A DNA stretch of 64,000 bases from NCBI GenBank assembly GCA_035465695.1, contig DATIVR010000057.1, positions 13,358-77,357 on the forward strand, read 5' to 3'. Made by a program: the position numbers and the translations under genes. This document shows, piece after piece, positions 1 through 9,206 of this stretch (position 1 is its first letter; each line of letters starts with the position of its first letter). Below the pieces are notes generated by a model. It was given only the letters and a program-made list of their open reading frames with translations, was not told the origin of the DNA and did not search any database. The DNA comes from DASUBN01 sp035465695. Lineage in GTDB: Bacteria > Pseudomonadota > Gammaproteobacteria > Natronospirales > REEB76.

Positions 1-328
1 CAGCCGCCGCCCGGGCACGCCCGCTGCGGGTTACGACGATGATGTGAGCCATGAAGAGAAAGTGCGTCGCCTGGAGATCCTCCAGGCAAGCATCCATGCC
101 TTCGGCCAGGACTACATGCAGAGGAAGGTCGGCACCCGTCAGCGGGTATTGGTGGAGAGGGCCTCGGAGAGGAACCCCCGCGAACTGGCCGGCAAGAGCG
201 AATGCAACCGCTGGGTGAACTTTCCGGGTGAGGCGCATCTGATCGGCCGTTTCGTGGAGGTGGACATCACCCAGGCCATGCAGAACTCCTACCGCGGCCG
301 CGTGGCCACCGGTCTGGCCGCGGGTTGA
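1..328 (+). CDS. miaB: MiaB tRNA methylthiotransferase, C-terminal part
   Basis: The reading frame is open from base 2 and stops at 326-328, so the gene begins upstream of the window and only about 108 residues are visible. MiaB is a radical-SAM enzyme that adds the 2-methylthio group to isopentenyl-A37 of tRNA. What is seen is the end of the radical-SAM domain (RPGTPAA, then a charged helix) and a complete TRAM-type RNA-binding domain ending in VDITQAMQNSYRGRV. The Fe-S cysteines lie outside the window, so the call rests on the tail and on the ybeZ-ybeY-corC-lnt genes that follow, the usual gammaproteobacterial order. Confidence 0.9.
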   Translation, partial: SRRPGTPAAGYDDDVSHEEKVRRLEILQASIHAFGQDYMQRKVGTRQRVLVERASERNPRELAGKSECNRWVNFPGEAHLIGRFVEVDITQAMQNSYRGRVATGLAAG

Positions 329-1308
329 GCGTGAGCACCGAGGAACAGCCTGCCAGCCTGGACTTCATACTGGAGCCCGCCGACAACGCGCGGCTTGCCA
401 ACCTCTGCGGCCAGTTCGACGAGCATCTGCGCCAATTGGAGCAGCGACTCGGCATCGAGATCAACAATCGCGGCAGTCAGTTCCGGGTGATAGGGCCGGA
501 CGAACCGGCGCGCGCGGCCGTGCGGATATTGAAGGACCTGTATGCGCTGACGGCGACGGAACGCGTGAGCCGCGAGACGGTGCATGTGAGTCTCTCGCAG
601 TCCGCCATCGCGGATCGGGCGCAACCCACGATCGAACGGGAAGATGCAGAGCCGGCGCTGGACACCAAGCAGGGCCGCATCCGTGGCCGCGGTGCCAACC
701 AGCGCCGTTACTTGCACAACATCGCCAGCCACGATCTCAACTTCGGCATCGGTCCCGCCGGAACCGGCAAGACCTATCTTGCCGTGGCGAGTGCGGTAGC
801 CGCCCTCAACCGCGATGAGGTGCGCAGGCTGGTGTTGGTTCGCCCTGCCGTCGAGGCGGGGGAAAGATTGGGTTTCCTCCCCGGCGACCTCACCCAGAAA
901 GTCGATCCTTATCTGCGGCCCATCTACGACGCTCTCTATGAGATGCTGGGGTTCGAACGGGTGACACGCCTCATGGAACGCAGCGTCATTGAAGTGGCGC
1001 CGCTGGCTTTCATGCGTGGCCGCACCCTGAATGAGGCCTTCATCATCCTCGACGAGGCCCAGAACACCACCATCGAGCAGATGCGCATGTTCCTGACCCG
1101 TATCGGCTTCGGCTCCCGCACCGTGGTGACCGGCGACATCACCCAGGTGGATCTGCCGCGGGTGCAGCGATCGGGACTGCGTGACGCGGTGGAGCTGCTG
1201 CGTGACATGCCAGGCGTGAGCTTCACGTTCTTTACGGCCGCCGATGTGGTGCGGCATCCGTTGGTGCAACGCATCGTTACCGCCTATGAGCAGCGCGACC
1301 GGGACTGA
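325..1308 (+). CDS. ybeZ: PhoH-like ATPase YbeZ
   Basis: A cytoplasmic P-loop ATPase of the PhoH family that works with the neighbouring endoribonuclease YbeY in ribosome and rRNA maturation; its exact reaction is not settled. A Walker A motif GPAGTGKT lies at about residues 143-150 and a Walker B region FIILDEAQN near residue 240. The N-terminal 120 residues form the KH-like part seen in YbeZ. The start is either TTG 325, overlapping the miaB stop, or GTG 331 two codons later; I see no Shine-Dalgarno that decides. The 327-residue length fits the family. It is translationally coupled on both sides. Confidence 0.93.
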   Translation: MSVSTEEQPASLDFILEPADNARLANLCGQFDEHLRQLEQRLGIEINNRGSQFRVIGPDEPARAAVRILKDLYALTATERVSRETVHVSLSQSAIADRAQPTIEREDAEPALDTKQGRIRGRGANQRRYLHNIASHDLNFGIGPAGTGKTYLAVASAVAALNRDEVRRLVLVRPAVEAGERLGFLPGDLTQKVDPYLRPIYDALYEMLGFERVTRLMERSVIEVAPLAFMRGRTLNEAFIILDEAQNTTIEQMRMFLTRIGFGSRTVVTGDITQVDLPRVQRSGLRDAVELLRDMPGVSFTFFTAADVVRHPLVQRIVTAYEQRDRD

Positions 1309-1772
1309 TGACGGCCCCCGGTGTCAGCATCGACTTGGAAGACGTGAGCCACACGGCGGGCGTGCCCTCGGTGGCTGAGTTCCAGCGCTGGGTGGAGGCC
1401 GCCTTGGCTGGCCGCCGCGAGGCTGCGGAGTTGTCCATCCGCGTGGTGGATGAACGGGAAGGTGCCGAGCTCAACCGGCGTTATCGTGGCAAGGACTATG
1501 CCACTAACGTGCTCTCGTTTCCGGCGGAATTGCCGCCAGGCGTGCCATTGCCGGTGGTCGGCGATCTGGTGATCTGCGCGCCGGTGGTGACCCGTGAGGC
1601 CGCCGAACAGGGCAAGGCGCCGGAAGCGCATTGGGCGCACCTCACGGTGCACGGCTGCCTGCACCTCATAGGCTATGACCACGAGGATGAGGCACAGGCG
1701 GCTGTCATGGAGTCCCTGGAGACGGCCATCCTGGCGGGACTGGGCTTTCCTGACCCCTATCAGACGGGCTGA
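1308..1772 (+). CDS. ybeY: Endoribonuclease YbeY
   Basis: Single-strand endoribonuclease that acts in 16S rRNA 3'-end maturation and ribosome quality control. The zinc-binding signature HGCLHLIGYDH is complete, with His115, His119 and His125 as ligands, and it is preceded by the conserved stretch ATNVLSFP near residue 66. The 154-residue length is normal. Its ATG overlaps the ybeZ stop by one base (TGATG), so the two are probably translated together. It is the second gene of the miaB-ybeZ-ybeY-corC-lnt series. Confidence 0.95.
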   Translation: MTAPGVSIDLEDVSHTAGVPSVAEFQRWVEAALAGRREAAELSIRVVDEREGAELNRRYRGKDYATNVLSFPAELPPGVPLPVVGDLVICAPVVTREAAEQGKAPEAHWAHLTVHGCLHLIGYDHEDEAQAAVMESLETAILAGLGFPDPYQTG

Positions 1773-1837
1773 TCCGGCCCGAAGCCCCTGTCTTTACTGG
1801 TAAAATCCGCTTCCGACCCCTTTCTGACGGTCCATTG

Positions 1838-2704
1838 ATGTCCGACGAAGATCCCCGGCGCGATGCCGCCCCCGGCCTGCGTGCCTGGTTCCAACGCTTG
1901 GGACAAGCCCTGTCCGGCGAACCCCGCGACCGCGAAGAGCTGCTGGAACTCCTCAACGACGCCCGCGAGCGCAACCTGTTCGACGCCGACGCGCAGACCA
2001 TGCTGGAAGGCGTGCTGCAGGTGGCGGACATGCAGGTGCGCGACGTGATGATCCCGCGCGCTCAGATGGTGGCACTCGAGAAGGACATGGACCTGGATGA
2101 CGCGCTGGCAGTGGTCAGCGAGTCGGGTCACTCCCGATTCCCGGTGGTCGGAGAGGATCGGGACAGGGTCATCGGCATCGTGCTGGCCAAGGACCTGCTC
2201 AACCATTTCGTCGAGGGCACCGAGGGTTTCAACCTCCGCGAGTATCTGCGGCCTGCGCCGTTCGTGCCCGAGAGCATGCGGCTCAACGTGCTGCTCAAGA
2301 AGTTCCGCGCCAGTCGCAACCATATGGCCATCGTCGCCGATGAATACGGCGGAGTGGCCGGGGTCGTCACCATCGAGGACGTGCTGGAGCAGATCGTAGG
2401 CGACATCGACGACGAGTACGATGTTGACGAAGAGGCTCGCATCCTCAAGCACACCGATACTCGCTTCACGGTCAAGGCGGTGACCCCGGTGGAGGACTTC
2501 AACGAGTACTTCGGCACGACGCTCAGCGACGAGGAGTTCGAGACCGTCGGCGGCCTCGTTACCCACGCCTTCGGCCATCTGCCCAAGCGCGGCGAGAAGA
2601 TCGAGCTCGCCGGATTCCGTTTCAAGGTGTTGCGCGCCGATAGCCGGCGCGTGCATCTCCTTGAGGCGTTGCGCAAGCCCGCACCCGCCGAATCCGGCGC
2701 ATGA
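1838..2704 (+). CDS. corC: CorC/YbeX family CBS-domain protein
   Basis: Cytosolic CBS-domain protein of the CorC/YbeX group, associated with magnesium/cobalt homeostasis and, more recently, ribosome function. Two CBS domains follow a short N-terminal helix (about residues 65-190; the first begins VRDVMIPRAQM) and a C-terminal CorC_HlyC domain closes the protein (VGGLVTHAFGHLPKRGE). I chose ATG 1838 over the TTG directly before it. A -10-like TAAAAT stands at 1801-1806 in the 65-base gap after ybeY, so this gene may have its own promoter. The 288-residue length is usual. The stop overlaps the lnt start. Confidence 0.92.
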   Translation: MSDEDPRRDAAPGLRAWFQRLGQALSGEPRDREELLELLNDARERNLFDADAQTMLEGVLQVADMQVRDVMIPRAQMVALEKDMDLDDALAVVSESGHSRFPVVGEDRDRVIGIVLAKDLLNHFVEGTEGFNLREYLRPAPFVPESMRLNVLLKKFRASRNHMAIVADEYGGVAGVVTIEDVLEQIVGDIDDEYDVDEEARILKHTDTRFTVKAVTPVEDFNEYFGTTLSDEEFETVGGLVTHAFGHLPKRGEKIELAGFRFKVLRADSRRVHLLEALRKPAPAESGA

Positions 2705-4242
2705 GCGCCATGCCCGGCAGGTTCCGCCGCATGGTGACGCTGGCGGCGGGCTGGCGTGACGGTTGGCGGGGCGAGCTGCTTGCCGCGGTGCTGGGCGTGC
2801 TGCTGGTGCTGGCCTTCGCACCTTTCGGTGTGTATCCCCTGGCGGTGCTCTCCCTGGCTGGATTGCTCTGGTCCATCGAAGGACTGACGCCCCGGCGTGC
2901 CGCTTGGCGTGGTTTCGCCTTCGGTGCCGCCGAGTTCCTGGTGGGAGTGTGTTGGATCTACGTGAGCGTGCACGACATGGGCGGCGTATCGCCGGTGATG
3001 TCGGTGCTGATGCTCGTGTTCCTGGTGGCGGCGATGGCCGTGTACTGTGCTGCCACCTGCGCGATCACCGCGGCCTGGGGTGGCAGCGGCTGGCGGCGTT
3101 CGGCCGTGTTCGCTGCCGCCTGGGTCTTGTTGGAGTGGCTGCGCGGTTGGTTGCTCACGGGTTTCCCCTGGCTGACCCTCGGCTACAGCCAAGTCGATTC
3201 AGCTCTCGGTGGTTACGCACCTTACCTCGGCGGTTTCGGCGTGAGCTTCGCCGCGGCGACGAGCGCGGGGTTGGTGTTGATCGCGTGTGAAGCGGGTGCG
3301 CCGCGGCGTGTCCTGGCTCCATTGGTATCGCTGGTGGCGTTCTGGTGCACCGGCTGGGGACTGGGTGCCGTGACCTGGACCCATGCGGCCGGACCGGCCT
3401 TGAGCGTAAGCCTGATCCAGGGCGATGTGCCTCAGGAACAGAAGTGGGAACCGGAGGCCTTCATCCCGACGCTCGATCTATATCGCAAGCTCACAGATGA
3501 GAGCTGGTCCAGCAAAGTCATCATCTGGCCCGAGGCCGCGGTACCCGCCTACCAGGATGAGGTGCAGATAAGCTACCTGGACCCACTGGAAGCGGACGCC
3601 CGCAAGCATGGCACCGATATCATGCTCGGCATCCCCACCTACGATCCGGTGCGCGATGACTACTTCAACAGCGTGATCACGCTGGGGCACGACGACGGCA
3701 CCTACAACAAGCGCCACTTGGTCCCGTTCGGCGAGAACTTCGAGTTCCTGCCGCAGTGGGTAAAGTCGATGCTCAGGGACATGGACCTGCCATACTCCAG
3801 CTTCAGCCGCGGTGCCGAGCGGCAGGAGTTGCTGCAGGTCGCCGGCTATCCGGTAGGCACATCCATCTGTTACGAAGATGCCTATGGCGCGGATATCCTG
3901 CGCGACCTGCCGCGCGCGGCGTTCTTGGTGAACGTCAGCAACGATGGGTGGTTTGGTGATTCCATCGCACTGCCTCAGCATCTGGAGATCGCACGCATGC
4001 GAGCGCTGGAGGCTGGACGCTGGCTCTTGCGCGACACCAATACCGGCATCACCGCCATCGTGGATGACAAGGGCCGGGTGCGGGCCCGGGCGCCCACCGA
4101 CAAGGAATACGCGTTGCGGGGCGAGATTCAACCCTTGGCCGGCGCTACGCCGGTGACGCGCTGGGGTAACGCACCCATCGTATGCCTGTCGTTACTGTTG
4201 TTGTTCGCAGCCGCTTGGTCCCGGCGCAGGATCCGGCCATGA
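2701..4242 (+). CDS. lnt: Apolipoprotein N-acyltransferase
   Basis: Inner-membrane enzyme that adds the third acyl chain to the N-terminal cysteine of lipoproteins, the last step before Lol sorting. About the first 210 residues are hydrophobic membrane segments; the periplasmic nitrilase-like domain follows. The catalytic triad is intact: Glu278 in IIWPEAAVPAY, Lys337 in YNKRHLVPFGE and Cys390 in GTSICYEDAYG, matching the E-K-C order and spacing of the E. coli enzyme. A last transmembrane helix lies near residue 495. The ATG overlaps the corC stop by four bases (ATGA). The 513-residue length is usual. Confidence 0.96.
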   Translation: MSAMPGRFRRMVTLAAGWRDGWRGELLAAVLGVLLVLAFAPFGVYPLAVLSLAGLLWSIEGLTPRRAAWRGFAFGAAEFLVGVCWIYVSVHDMGGVSPVMSVLMLVFLVAAMAVYCAATCAITAAWGGSGWRRSAVFAAAWVLLEWLRGWLLTGFPWLTLGYSQVDSALGGYAPYLGGFGVSFAAATSAGLVLIACEAGAPRRVLAPLVSLVAFWCTGWGLGAVTWTHAAGPALSVSLIQGDVPQEQKWEPEAFIPTLDLYRKLTDESWSSKVIIWPEAAVPAYQDEVQISYLDPLEADARKHGTDIMLGIPTYDPVRDDYFNSVITLGHDDGTYNKRHLVPFGENFEFLPQWVKSMLRDMDLPYSSFSRGAERQELLQVAGYPVGTSICYEDAYGADILRDLPRAAFLVNVSNDGWFGDSIALPQHLEIARMRALEAGRWLLRDTNTGITAIVDDKGRVRARAPTDKEYALRGEIQPLAGATPVTRWGNAPIVCLSLLLLFAAAWSRRRIRP

Positions 4243-6014
4243 GATCCGAGCTGATCACCCTGCGACGCGACATGGCGGACTGGATGAGCCGCCATCCCGG
4301 CGAATCGGTCCTTGACTACTGCATGCGCCTCGCCGTGACGGCGGTGGTATTGCTGTTTCCCGCCACCGGTCTGTTGCTGGACCGGGCCGACAGCTACAGC
4401 CTGTTGTTGTTGCTGATCACCGGAATGGCAGCCTGGACGCAGGGGCGCTTCCACACCGGCTTCGGCCGTCAGGAATGGCTGTATGCCTCCGTATTCCTTC
4501 TCTTCTTCAGCGTGGGCGTATTGGCTTTCGCCTGCGGCCACGAGACCGATTATGGTTTCCGCCTGCTGGGCCGCTATCTTCGACTGTTGCTGGTTTTGCC
4601 CGCATTGATGGCCTTACGACGCTATCGGCCACCCGCGCTGTTGGTATGGGCAGGATTGGGGTTGGGCGCGCTGGCATTGGGCGTTGACGCTGTACTGGAG
4701 CGCGCGCTGGCTTCAGATATCGACCAGCCCATGGGCGACACCAACGTAGCGATCCTGTTCGGAGACATGGCGTTGCTCACGGCCTTCGGTTTCGCCGCGG
4801 GTTACGTCTATGTGGATGGACGTCTTCCGCGTCTGGGTCCCAAGCTGTTGTGGCTCGGAATATTGGCGGGCATGACCGCGTGTTTCCTCTCTGGCGCGCG
4901 CGGCGCGTGGCTCGCCATCCCGGTGCTCTTGGTCCTGTTCCTGACCTGCAGCCATCTGGTGCGGCCGCGTTCAGTGCTGCTCGGGGGCATCGTTATCGTC
5001 ATGTTGTTCACCGCTCTGTACACCGTACCTGAGACTAAGGTGCGGGTCCGTTTGGACAATGCGGTAGAACAGCTGCGCACCTATGTGTACGTAAAGCAAA
5101 GCCTTGAGAATGCCCCGGCCCCCATATGCCTGGATGACCCGATACTGTTAAAAGCCTGGGTCGCTGAGGGCGTTCGCAGCTCGGACCCCGAATTCCATAT
5201 CAACGTTGTTTCCGCCCCCGTTAAGTGGAGACAGCAGCTTCTGAAAAATGGCTGCGTCCATGCCACGATGCTGCGACTTACGAACGTGCAGAGTCACGAT
5301 CCTAACTGGATCTATTTGCCTCGAGCGATTCGCGGTAAGCACGGCGCGGCCGTGGCGAATCTTCTCGTTTCGGGGGCGGGATGGATGCATTTGGGTGTCG
5401 GCCCGCGCTCGGAGCGCCGAATATTTCCGCCTCTCATGCAAAGTGTCGAACTTCATACCTATTGGAAACGGAGCGGTCGGCTCGCAGTCGTGGTGGCGCC
5501 ACAATCTGCAATCTATATGGTGCCCTTGGAGCTTTACACGGGCGAGTATCGTTATGCCCTGCTACAGACTTCCGTGGGCCAGCGTCTGGAAATGTGGCAC
5601 GTGGCCTGGCGGTTGTTCCTGAAAGCTCCGGTCGTAGGTGTGGGTACCGGCGGTTACATGTCGTCGGCGCAGAAGCTGGTGGACGAAGGTACCGCACCGC
5701 CCATCACCTCCATCTACGACCATCCCCACAACGAGTTCCTGGACGCGCTTTCCAGCCGCGGTCTCGTGGGTCTGGCGGCCTTGCTGCTGCTGTTCGGGGT
5801 GCCGGCCTGGTTGTTCGCCCGCGGCCTCGGCAGTCGCGATCCGGCGCGCATGGGTGCTTCGCTGGGCGGACTCCTTGTCTGTGTGGGATTCCCGGTGTTC
5901 GGCCTGAGCGAGACCATGCTGGTGCATTCAGTGACGCTCGGCTGGTATGTCATCATGACCGCCATATTCATGGCCACGGCGGAGAGTAACGAGGTGGAGG
6001 GACGAGGTGAGTGA
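4239..6014 (+). CDS. O-antigen ligase (WaaL/Wzy_C)-like membrane protein with large insert
   Basis: Polytopic inner-membrane protein of the O-antigen ligase/polymerase family, expected to move undecaprenyl-linked glycans onto an acceptor at the periplasmic face. The N-terminal part has about nine to ten hydrophobic segments. The family block TSVGQRLEMW...GVGTGGY followed by DHPHNEFLDALSSRGLVGL (about residues 443-510) is well preserved, then more membrane helices. At 591 residues it is much longer than the usual 400-420. The excess is about 155 residues in the large periplasmic loop (residues 285-441, bases about 5090-5562), with more A/T-ending codons than its flanks. It could be a PglL-type oligosaccharyltransferase instead. 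The start is ATG 4239, overlapping the lnt stop. Confidence 0.8.
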   Translation: MRSELITLRRDMADWMSRHPGESVLDYCMRLAVTAVVLLFPATGLLLDRADSYSLLLLLITGMAAWTQGRFHTGFGRQEWLYASVFLLFFSVGVLAFACGHETDYGFRLLGRYLRLLLVLPALMALRRYRPPALLVWAGLGLGALALGVDAVLERALASDIDQPMGDTNVAILFGDMALLTAFGFAAGYVYVDGRLPRLGPKLLWLGILAGMTACFLSGARGAWLAIPVLLVLFLTCSHLVRPRSVLLGGIVIVMLFTALYTVPETKVRVRLDNAVEQLRTYVYVKQSLENAPAPICLDDPILLKAWVAEGVRSSDPEFHINVVSAPVKWRQQLLKNGCVHATMLRLTNVQSHDPNWIYLPRAIRGKHGAAVANLLVSGAGWMHLGVGPRSERRIFPPLMQSVELHTYWKRSGRLAVVVAPQSAIYMVPLELYTGEYRYALLQTSVGQRLEMWHVAWRLFLKAPVVGVGTGGYMSSAQKLVDEGTAPPITSIYDHPHNEFLDALSSRGLVGLAALLLLFGVPAWLFARGLGSRDPARMGASLGGLLVCVGFPVFGLSETMLVHSVTLGWYVIMTAIFMATAESNEVEGRGE

Positions 6015-8610
6015 GATGCTGAAAGATGCCTACCAGCCGGCCCAGGTGGAGGCACAGGCGCGCGCGCTATGGGAGAAGCTGGACGCTGACCGCGCCCGCG
6101 AAGATGCTCCCGGTGAAAAGTACTATTGCCTTTGCATGCTGCCGTATCCGTCCGGACGGCTGCACATGGGTCACGTGCGCAATTACACCATCGGCGACCT
6201 CATCACCCGCTACCAACGCATGAACGGCCGCAACGTCCTGCAACCCATGGGCTGGGACGCCTTCGGCTTGCCAGCGGAGAATGCCGCCATCAAGAACAAG
6301 GTCCCACCTGCCAAGTGGACCTACGACAACATCGATTACATGCGCATGCAGTTGAAGTCGCTGGGCTTCGCCATCGACTGGAACCGGGAGGTGGCCACCT
6401 GCCATCCCAATTACTACAAGTGGAACCAATGGCTGTTCCTGCGCATGCTGGAGAAGGGCATCGCCTACCAGAAGACCGGCGTGGTGAACTGGGACCCGGT
6501 GGACCATACGGTATTGGCCAATGAGCAAGTGATCGATGGCCGCGGCTGGCGCACCGGCGCTCTCGTCGAGAAGCGCGAGATCCCCATGTATTACCTGAAG
6601 ATCACCGACTACGCCGAGGAACTGCTGGCGGCACTGGATACGCTGCCGGGCTGGCCGGAGCGGGTCAAGGTGATGCAGGCCAACTGGATAGGCAAGAGCG
6701 TCGGTGTGGAGATCGGCTTTCCGCATGCCGGCGGCGTGCTCAAGGTATTCACCACCCGCGCCGATACCCTGATGGGCGCCACCTATGTCGCGGTGGCCGC
6801 AGAGCATCCACTGGCGGCGCAGGCCGCAGTTGCCGACCCCAAGGTCGCGGCCTTCATCGAGGAGTGCCGCAAAGGCGGAGTCACCGAGGCGGAATTGGCC
6901 ACTCAGGAGAAGAAGGGCGTGCCGACCTCTCTGACCGTGAGACATCCGCTCACGGGCGCCGAGCTGCCGGTGTGGGTGGCCAATTACGTGCTCATGGCCT
7001 ATGGCGATGGCGCGGTGATGGCTGTGCCGGCCCACGATGAGCGTGACTTCGAGTTCGCCACTAAGTACACGTTACCCATTCAGGTGGTGGTGCGGACCAA
7101 GGACGGCCAGGCTACGCAGCCCACGTCGCTGGAGAACCTGCTCATCAGCAAGGACGGAGTGCTGTGCAATTCCGGCAAGTACGATGGTCTTTCCTTTGAG
7201 GCCGGTGTAGATGCCATCGCTGCCGACTTGGCCGCCAAGGGCCTCGGCCAGAAACGGGTGCAATACAGGCTGCGGGACTGGGGTATCTCCCGCCAGCGCT
7301 ATTGGGGGTGCCCGATACCACTCATCCACTGCGAGGTCTGCGGCACCGTGCCGGTGCCGGACCAGGATCTGCCGGTGGTGCTGCCGGAGGACCTGGCGCC
7401 GGATGGCACCGGCAACCCCCTCAACAAGTACAAGGCCTTCGTGGAATGCGCCTGCCCCAAGTGCGGCAAGCCGGCACGCCGCGAGACGGACACCATGGAT
7501 ACCTTCGTGGACTCGTCCTGGTATTTCATGCGCTATGCCTGCCGCGACAACGATGCGGCCATGGTGGATGGGCGCGTGAATCAGTGGCTGCCGGTGGATC
7601 AGTACATCGGCGGCATCGAGCACGCCATCCTGCACCTACTGTATTCGCGCTTCTGGACCAAGGTGATGCGTGACATGGGCCTGCTCAGGTTCGACGAACC
7701 GTTCACGAAGTTGCTGACCCAGGGCATGGTGCTGAACCACATCTTCCTGCGCAAGGGAGCCGCCGGCAGCCTGACCTATTACAGCCCCGACGAGGTGGAG
7801 TTGCAGCACGACGTGGACGGCCGCGTGACGGGCGCGTTGCTCAAGGCCGACGGCCAGTCGGTGCAATACGATGGTTTCGGCACCATGTCAAAATCCAAGA
7901 ACAACGGCGTCGATCCGCAGATGTTGGTGGAGAAATATGGCGCCGATACCGTGCGCCTGTTCATGATGTTCGCGGCACCGCCGGAACTGACCCTGGAATG
8001 GTCCGAGAGCGGCGTGGAGGGCGCGCAGCGCTTCCTGAAACGGCTCTGGAAGGCGGTGGTGGAACATGTCTCCGCAGGCAAGGCCCCGGCGCTGGAGGTG
8101 GCTGAGCTGAACGGCGAGCAACAGGATCTTCGCCGCCAGTTGCACGAGACCATCGCCAAGGTGAGCGACGACATCGGCAGGCGTTATACCTTCAATACCG
8201 CGATCGCTGCGGTGATGGAACTGTTGAACGCCGTCACCAAGGCCACGGAGAATGGGCCTCAGGATCGGGCGGTGCGCCAGGAGTGCCTGGAAGGCATCGT
8301 GCTGATGCTGGCACCCATCGTGCCCCATGTGGCGGAGAGCCTTTGGCGTGGCCTCAGCCGTCCGGGCTCCGTGATGCAGCAACCCTGGCCCAAGGCCGAT
8401 TCGGCGGCGTTGAAGCGGACCATCCTCGAACTGGTAGTGCAGGTGAATGGCAAGCTTCGGGGCAGGATCCAGGTGGCCGTGGACGCCAGCCGGGAGGCCA
8501 TTGAAAAGGCCGCCCTGGCGGAACCTTCCGTACGGCCCTTCGTCCAAGGCAAGGAGGTCAAGAAGGTCGTGGTGGTGCCCGGCAAGCTGGTAAACGTGGT
8601 GGCGGCATGA
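6007..8610 (+). CDS. leuS: Leucyl-tRNA synthetase
   Basis: Class I aminoacyl-tRNA synthetase that charges tRNA-Leu. The HIGH-type motif is in PYPSGRLHMGHVRNYTIGD (near residue 50), the CP1 editing domain spans roughly residues 220-430, a zinc-finger-like CEVC/CPKC segment follows, and the second signature reads GTMSKSKNNGVDP near residue 630. The first lysine of KMSKS is Thr here; the second, catalytically more important one is kept. The start is GTG 6007 (GGAGG five bases upstream) or ATG 6016 (GAGG eight bases upstream); both overlap or touch the preceding stop. The 867-residue length is normal. Confidence 0.96.
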   Translation: MSEMLKDAYQPAQVEAQARALWEKLDADRAREDAPGEKYYCLCMLPYPSGRLHMGHVRNYTIGDLITRYQRMNGRNVLQPMGWDAFGLPAENAAIKNKVPPAKWTYDNIDYMRMQLKSLGFAIDWNREVATCHPNYYKWNQWLFLRMLEKGIAYQKTGVVNWDPVDHTVLANEQVIDGRGWRTGALVEKREIPMYYLKITDYAEELLAALDTLPGWPERVKVMQANWIGKSVGVEIGFPHAGGVLKVFTTRADTLMGATYVAVAAEHPLAAQAAVADPKVAAFIEECRKGGVTEAELATQEKKGVPTSLTVRHPLTGAELPVWVANYVLMAYGDGAVMAVPAHDERDFEFATKYTLPIQVVVRTKDGQATQPTSLENLLISKDGVLCNSGKYDGLSFEAGVDAIAADLAAKGLGQKRVQYRLRDWGISRQRYWGCPIPLIHCEVCGTVPVPDQDLPVVLPEDLAPDGTGNPLNKYKAFVECACPKCGKPARRETDTMDTFVDSSWYFMRYACRDNDAAMVDGRVNQWLPVDQYIGGIEHAILHLLYSRFWTKVMRDMGLLRFDEPFTKLLTQGMVLNHIFLRKGAAGSLTYYSPDEVELQHDVDGRVTGALLKADGQSVQYDGFGTMSKSKNNGVDPQMLVEKYGADTVRLFMMFAAPPELTLEWSESGVEGAQRFLKRLWKAVVEHVSAGKAPALEVAELNGEQQDLRRQLHETIAKVSDDIGRRYTFNTAIAAVMELLNAVTKATENGPQDRAVRQECLEGIVLMLAPIVPHVAESLWRGLSRPGSVMQQPWPKADSAALKRTILELVVQVNGKLRGRIQVAVDASREAIEKAALAEPSVRPFVQGKEVKKVVVVPGKLVNVVAA

Positions 8611-9197
8611 GGAAGCTGCTGGCGATCGGGTCACTGGGCCTGCTGGTGTCGGCTTGCGGTTTCCACCTGCGCCAGGCTCCTGACCTGCCGCCGTCCATGC
8701 GCAAGATCTACGTAGCGGCCCCGGGCCAGAGCGGCCAGTTGTTGCGGGAACTGCGTCGAAGCCTGGCGTCCGACCAGACGGAGGTCCTCGATACCCCGGA
8801 TGGGGCCACCTCCACGCTGAGCATCATCGAAGTACAGCATTCCAGCCATCCTTTGGCGGTGGACCGCAACGGCAATGCCTTGGAGTACCAGGTGACCTAC
8901 ACGGTGGAGTTCTCGTTGATTGTGCAAGGCGCAACCGTGCTGGAACCCCAGAGCGTCACGCTGAACCATAACTATGCCTACAACATCACCAACGCGGTCG
9001 GTAACGAGGAACAGGAACAGGCTCTGAATCAGGCCATGGCCAAGGACATCTCCCAGTTCATCGCTTTCCGCATCGCCGCCGCTGCCAAGAACCTGCCGCC
9101 GTACGTGGTCACTTCGGCCGCGCCCATGGCCGCCACTGCATCGGCGGCCAAGCCTGCACCGGTTCCGGCTGCAGCCACAGCCAAGCCCCCGGTGTAA
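8607..9197 (+). CDS. lptE: LPS-assembly lipoprotein LptE
   Basis: Outer-membrane lipoprotein that plugs and supports the LptD barrel during LPS insertion. A short signal peptide ends in a lipobox LVSAC with Cys17, followed by GFHLRQAPDLPPSM, the typical LptE start of the mature protein. The last 35 residues are Ala/Pro-rich and look like a flexible tail. The start overlaps the leuS stop by four bases, the usual leuS-lptE coupling. In relatives holA follows directly; here a metal-efflux cassette lies between. Confidence 0.92.
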   Translation: MRKLLAIGSLGLLVSACGFHLRQAPDLPPSMRKIYVAAPGQSGQLLRELRRSLASDQTEVLDTPDGATSTLSIIEVQHSSHPLAVDRNGNALEYQVTYTVEFSLIVQGATVLEPQSVTLNHNYAYNITNAVGNEEQEQALNQAMAKDISQFIAFRIAAAAKNLPPYVVTSAAPMAATASAAKPAPVPAAATAKPPV

Positions 9198-9206
9198 TAT
9201 CTTGTG

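Noticed and set aside
289..1269. Long open frame on the minus strand (326 codons) opposite ybeZ
   Set aside because: ybeZ is fully supported by its motifs; the antisense frame has no recognisable domain and is the kind of long shadow frame expected in GC-rich coding DNA.
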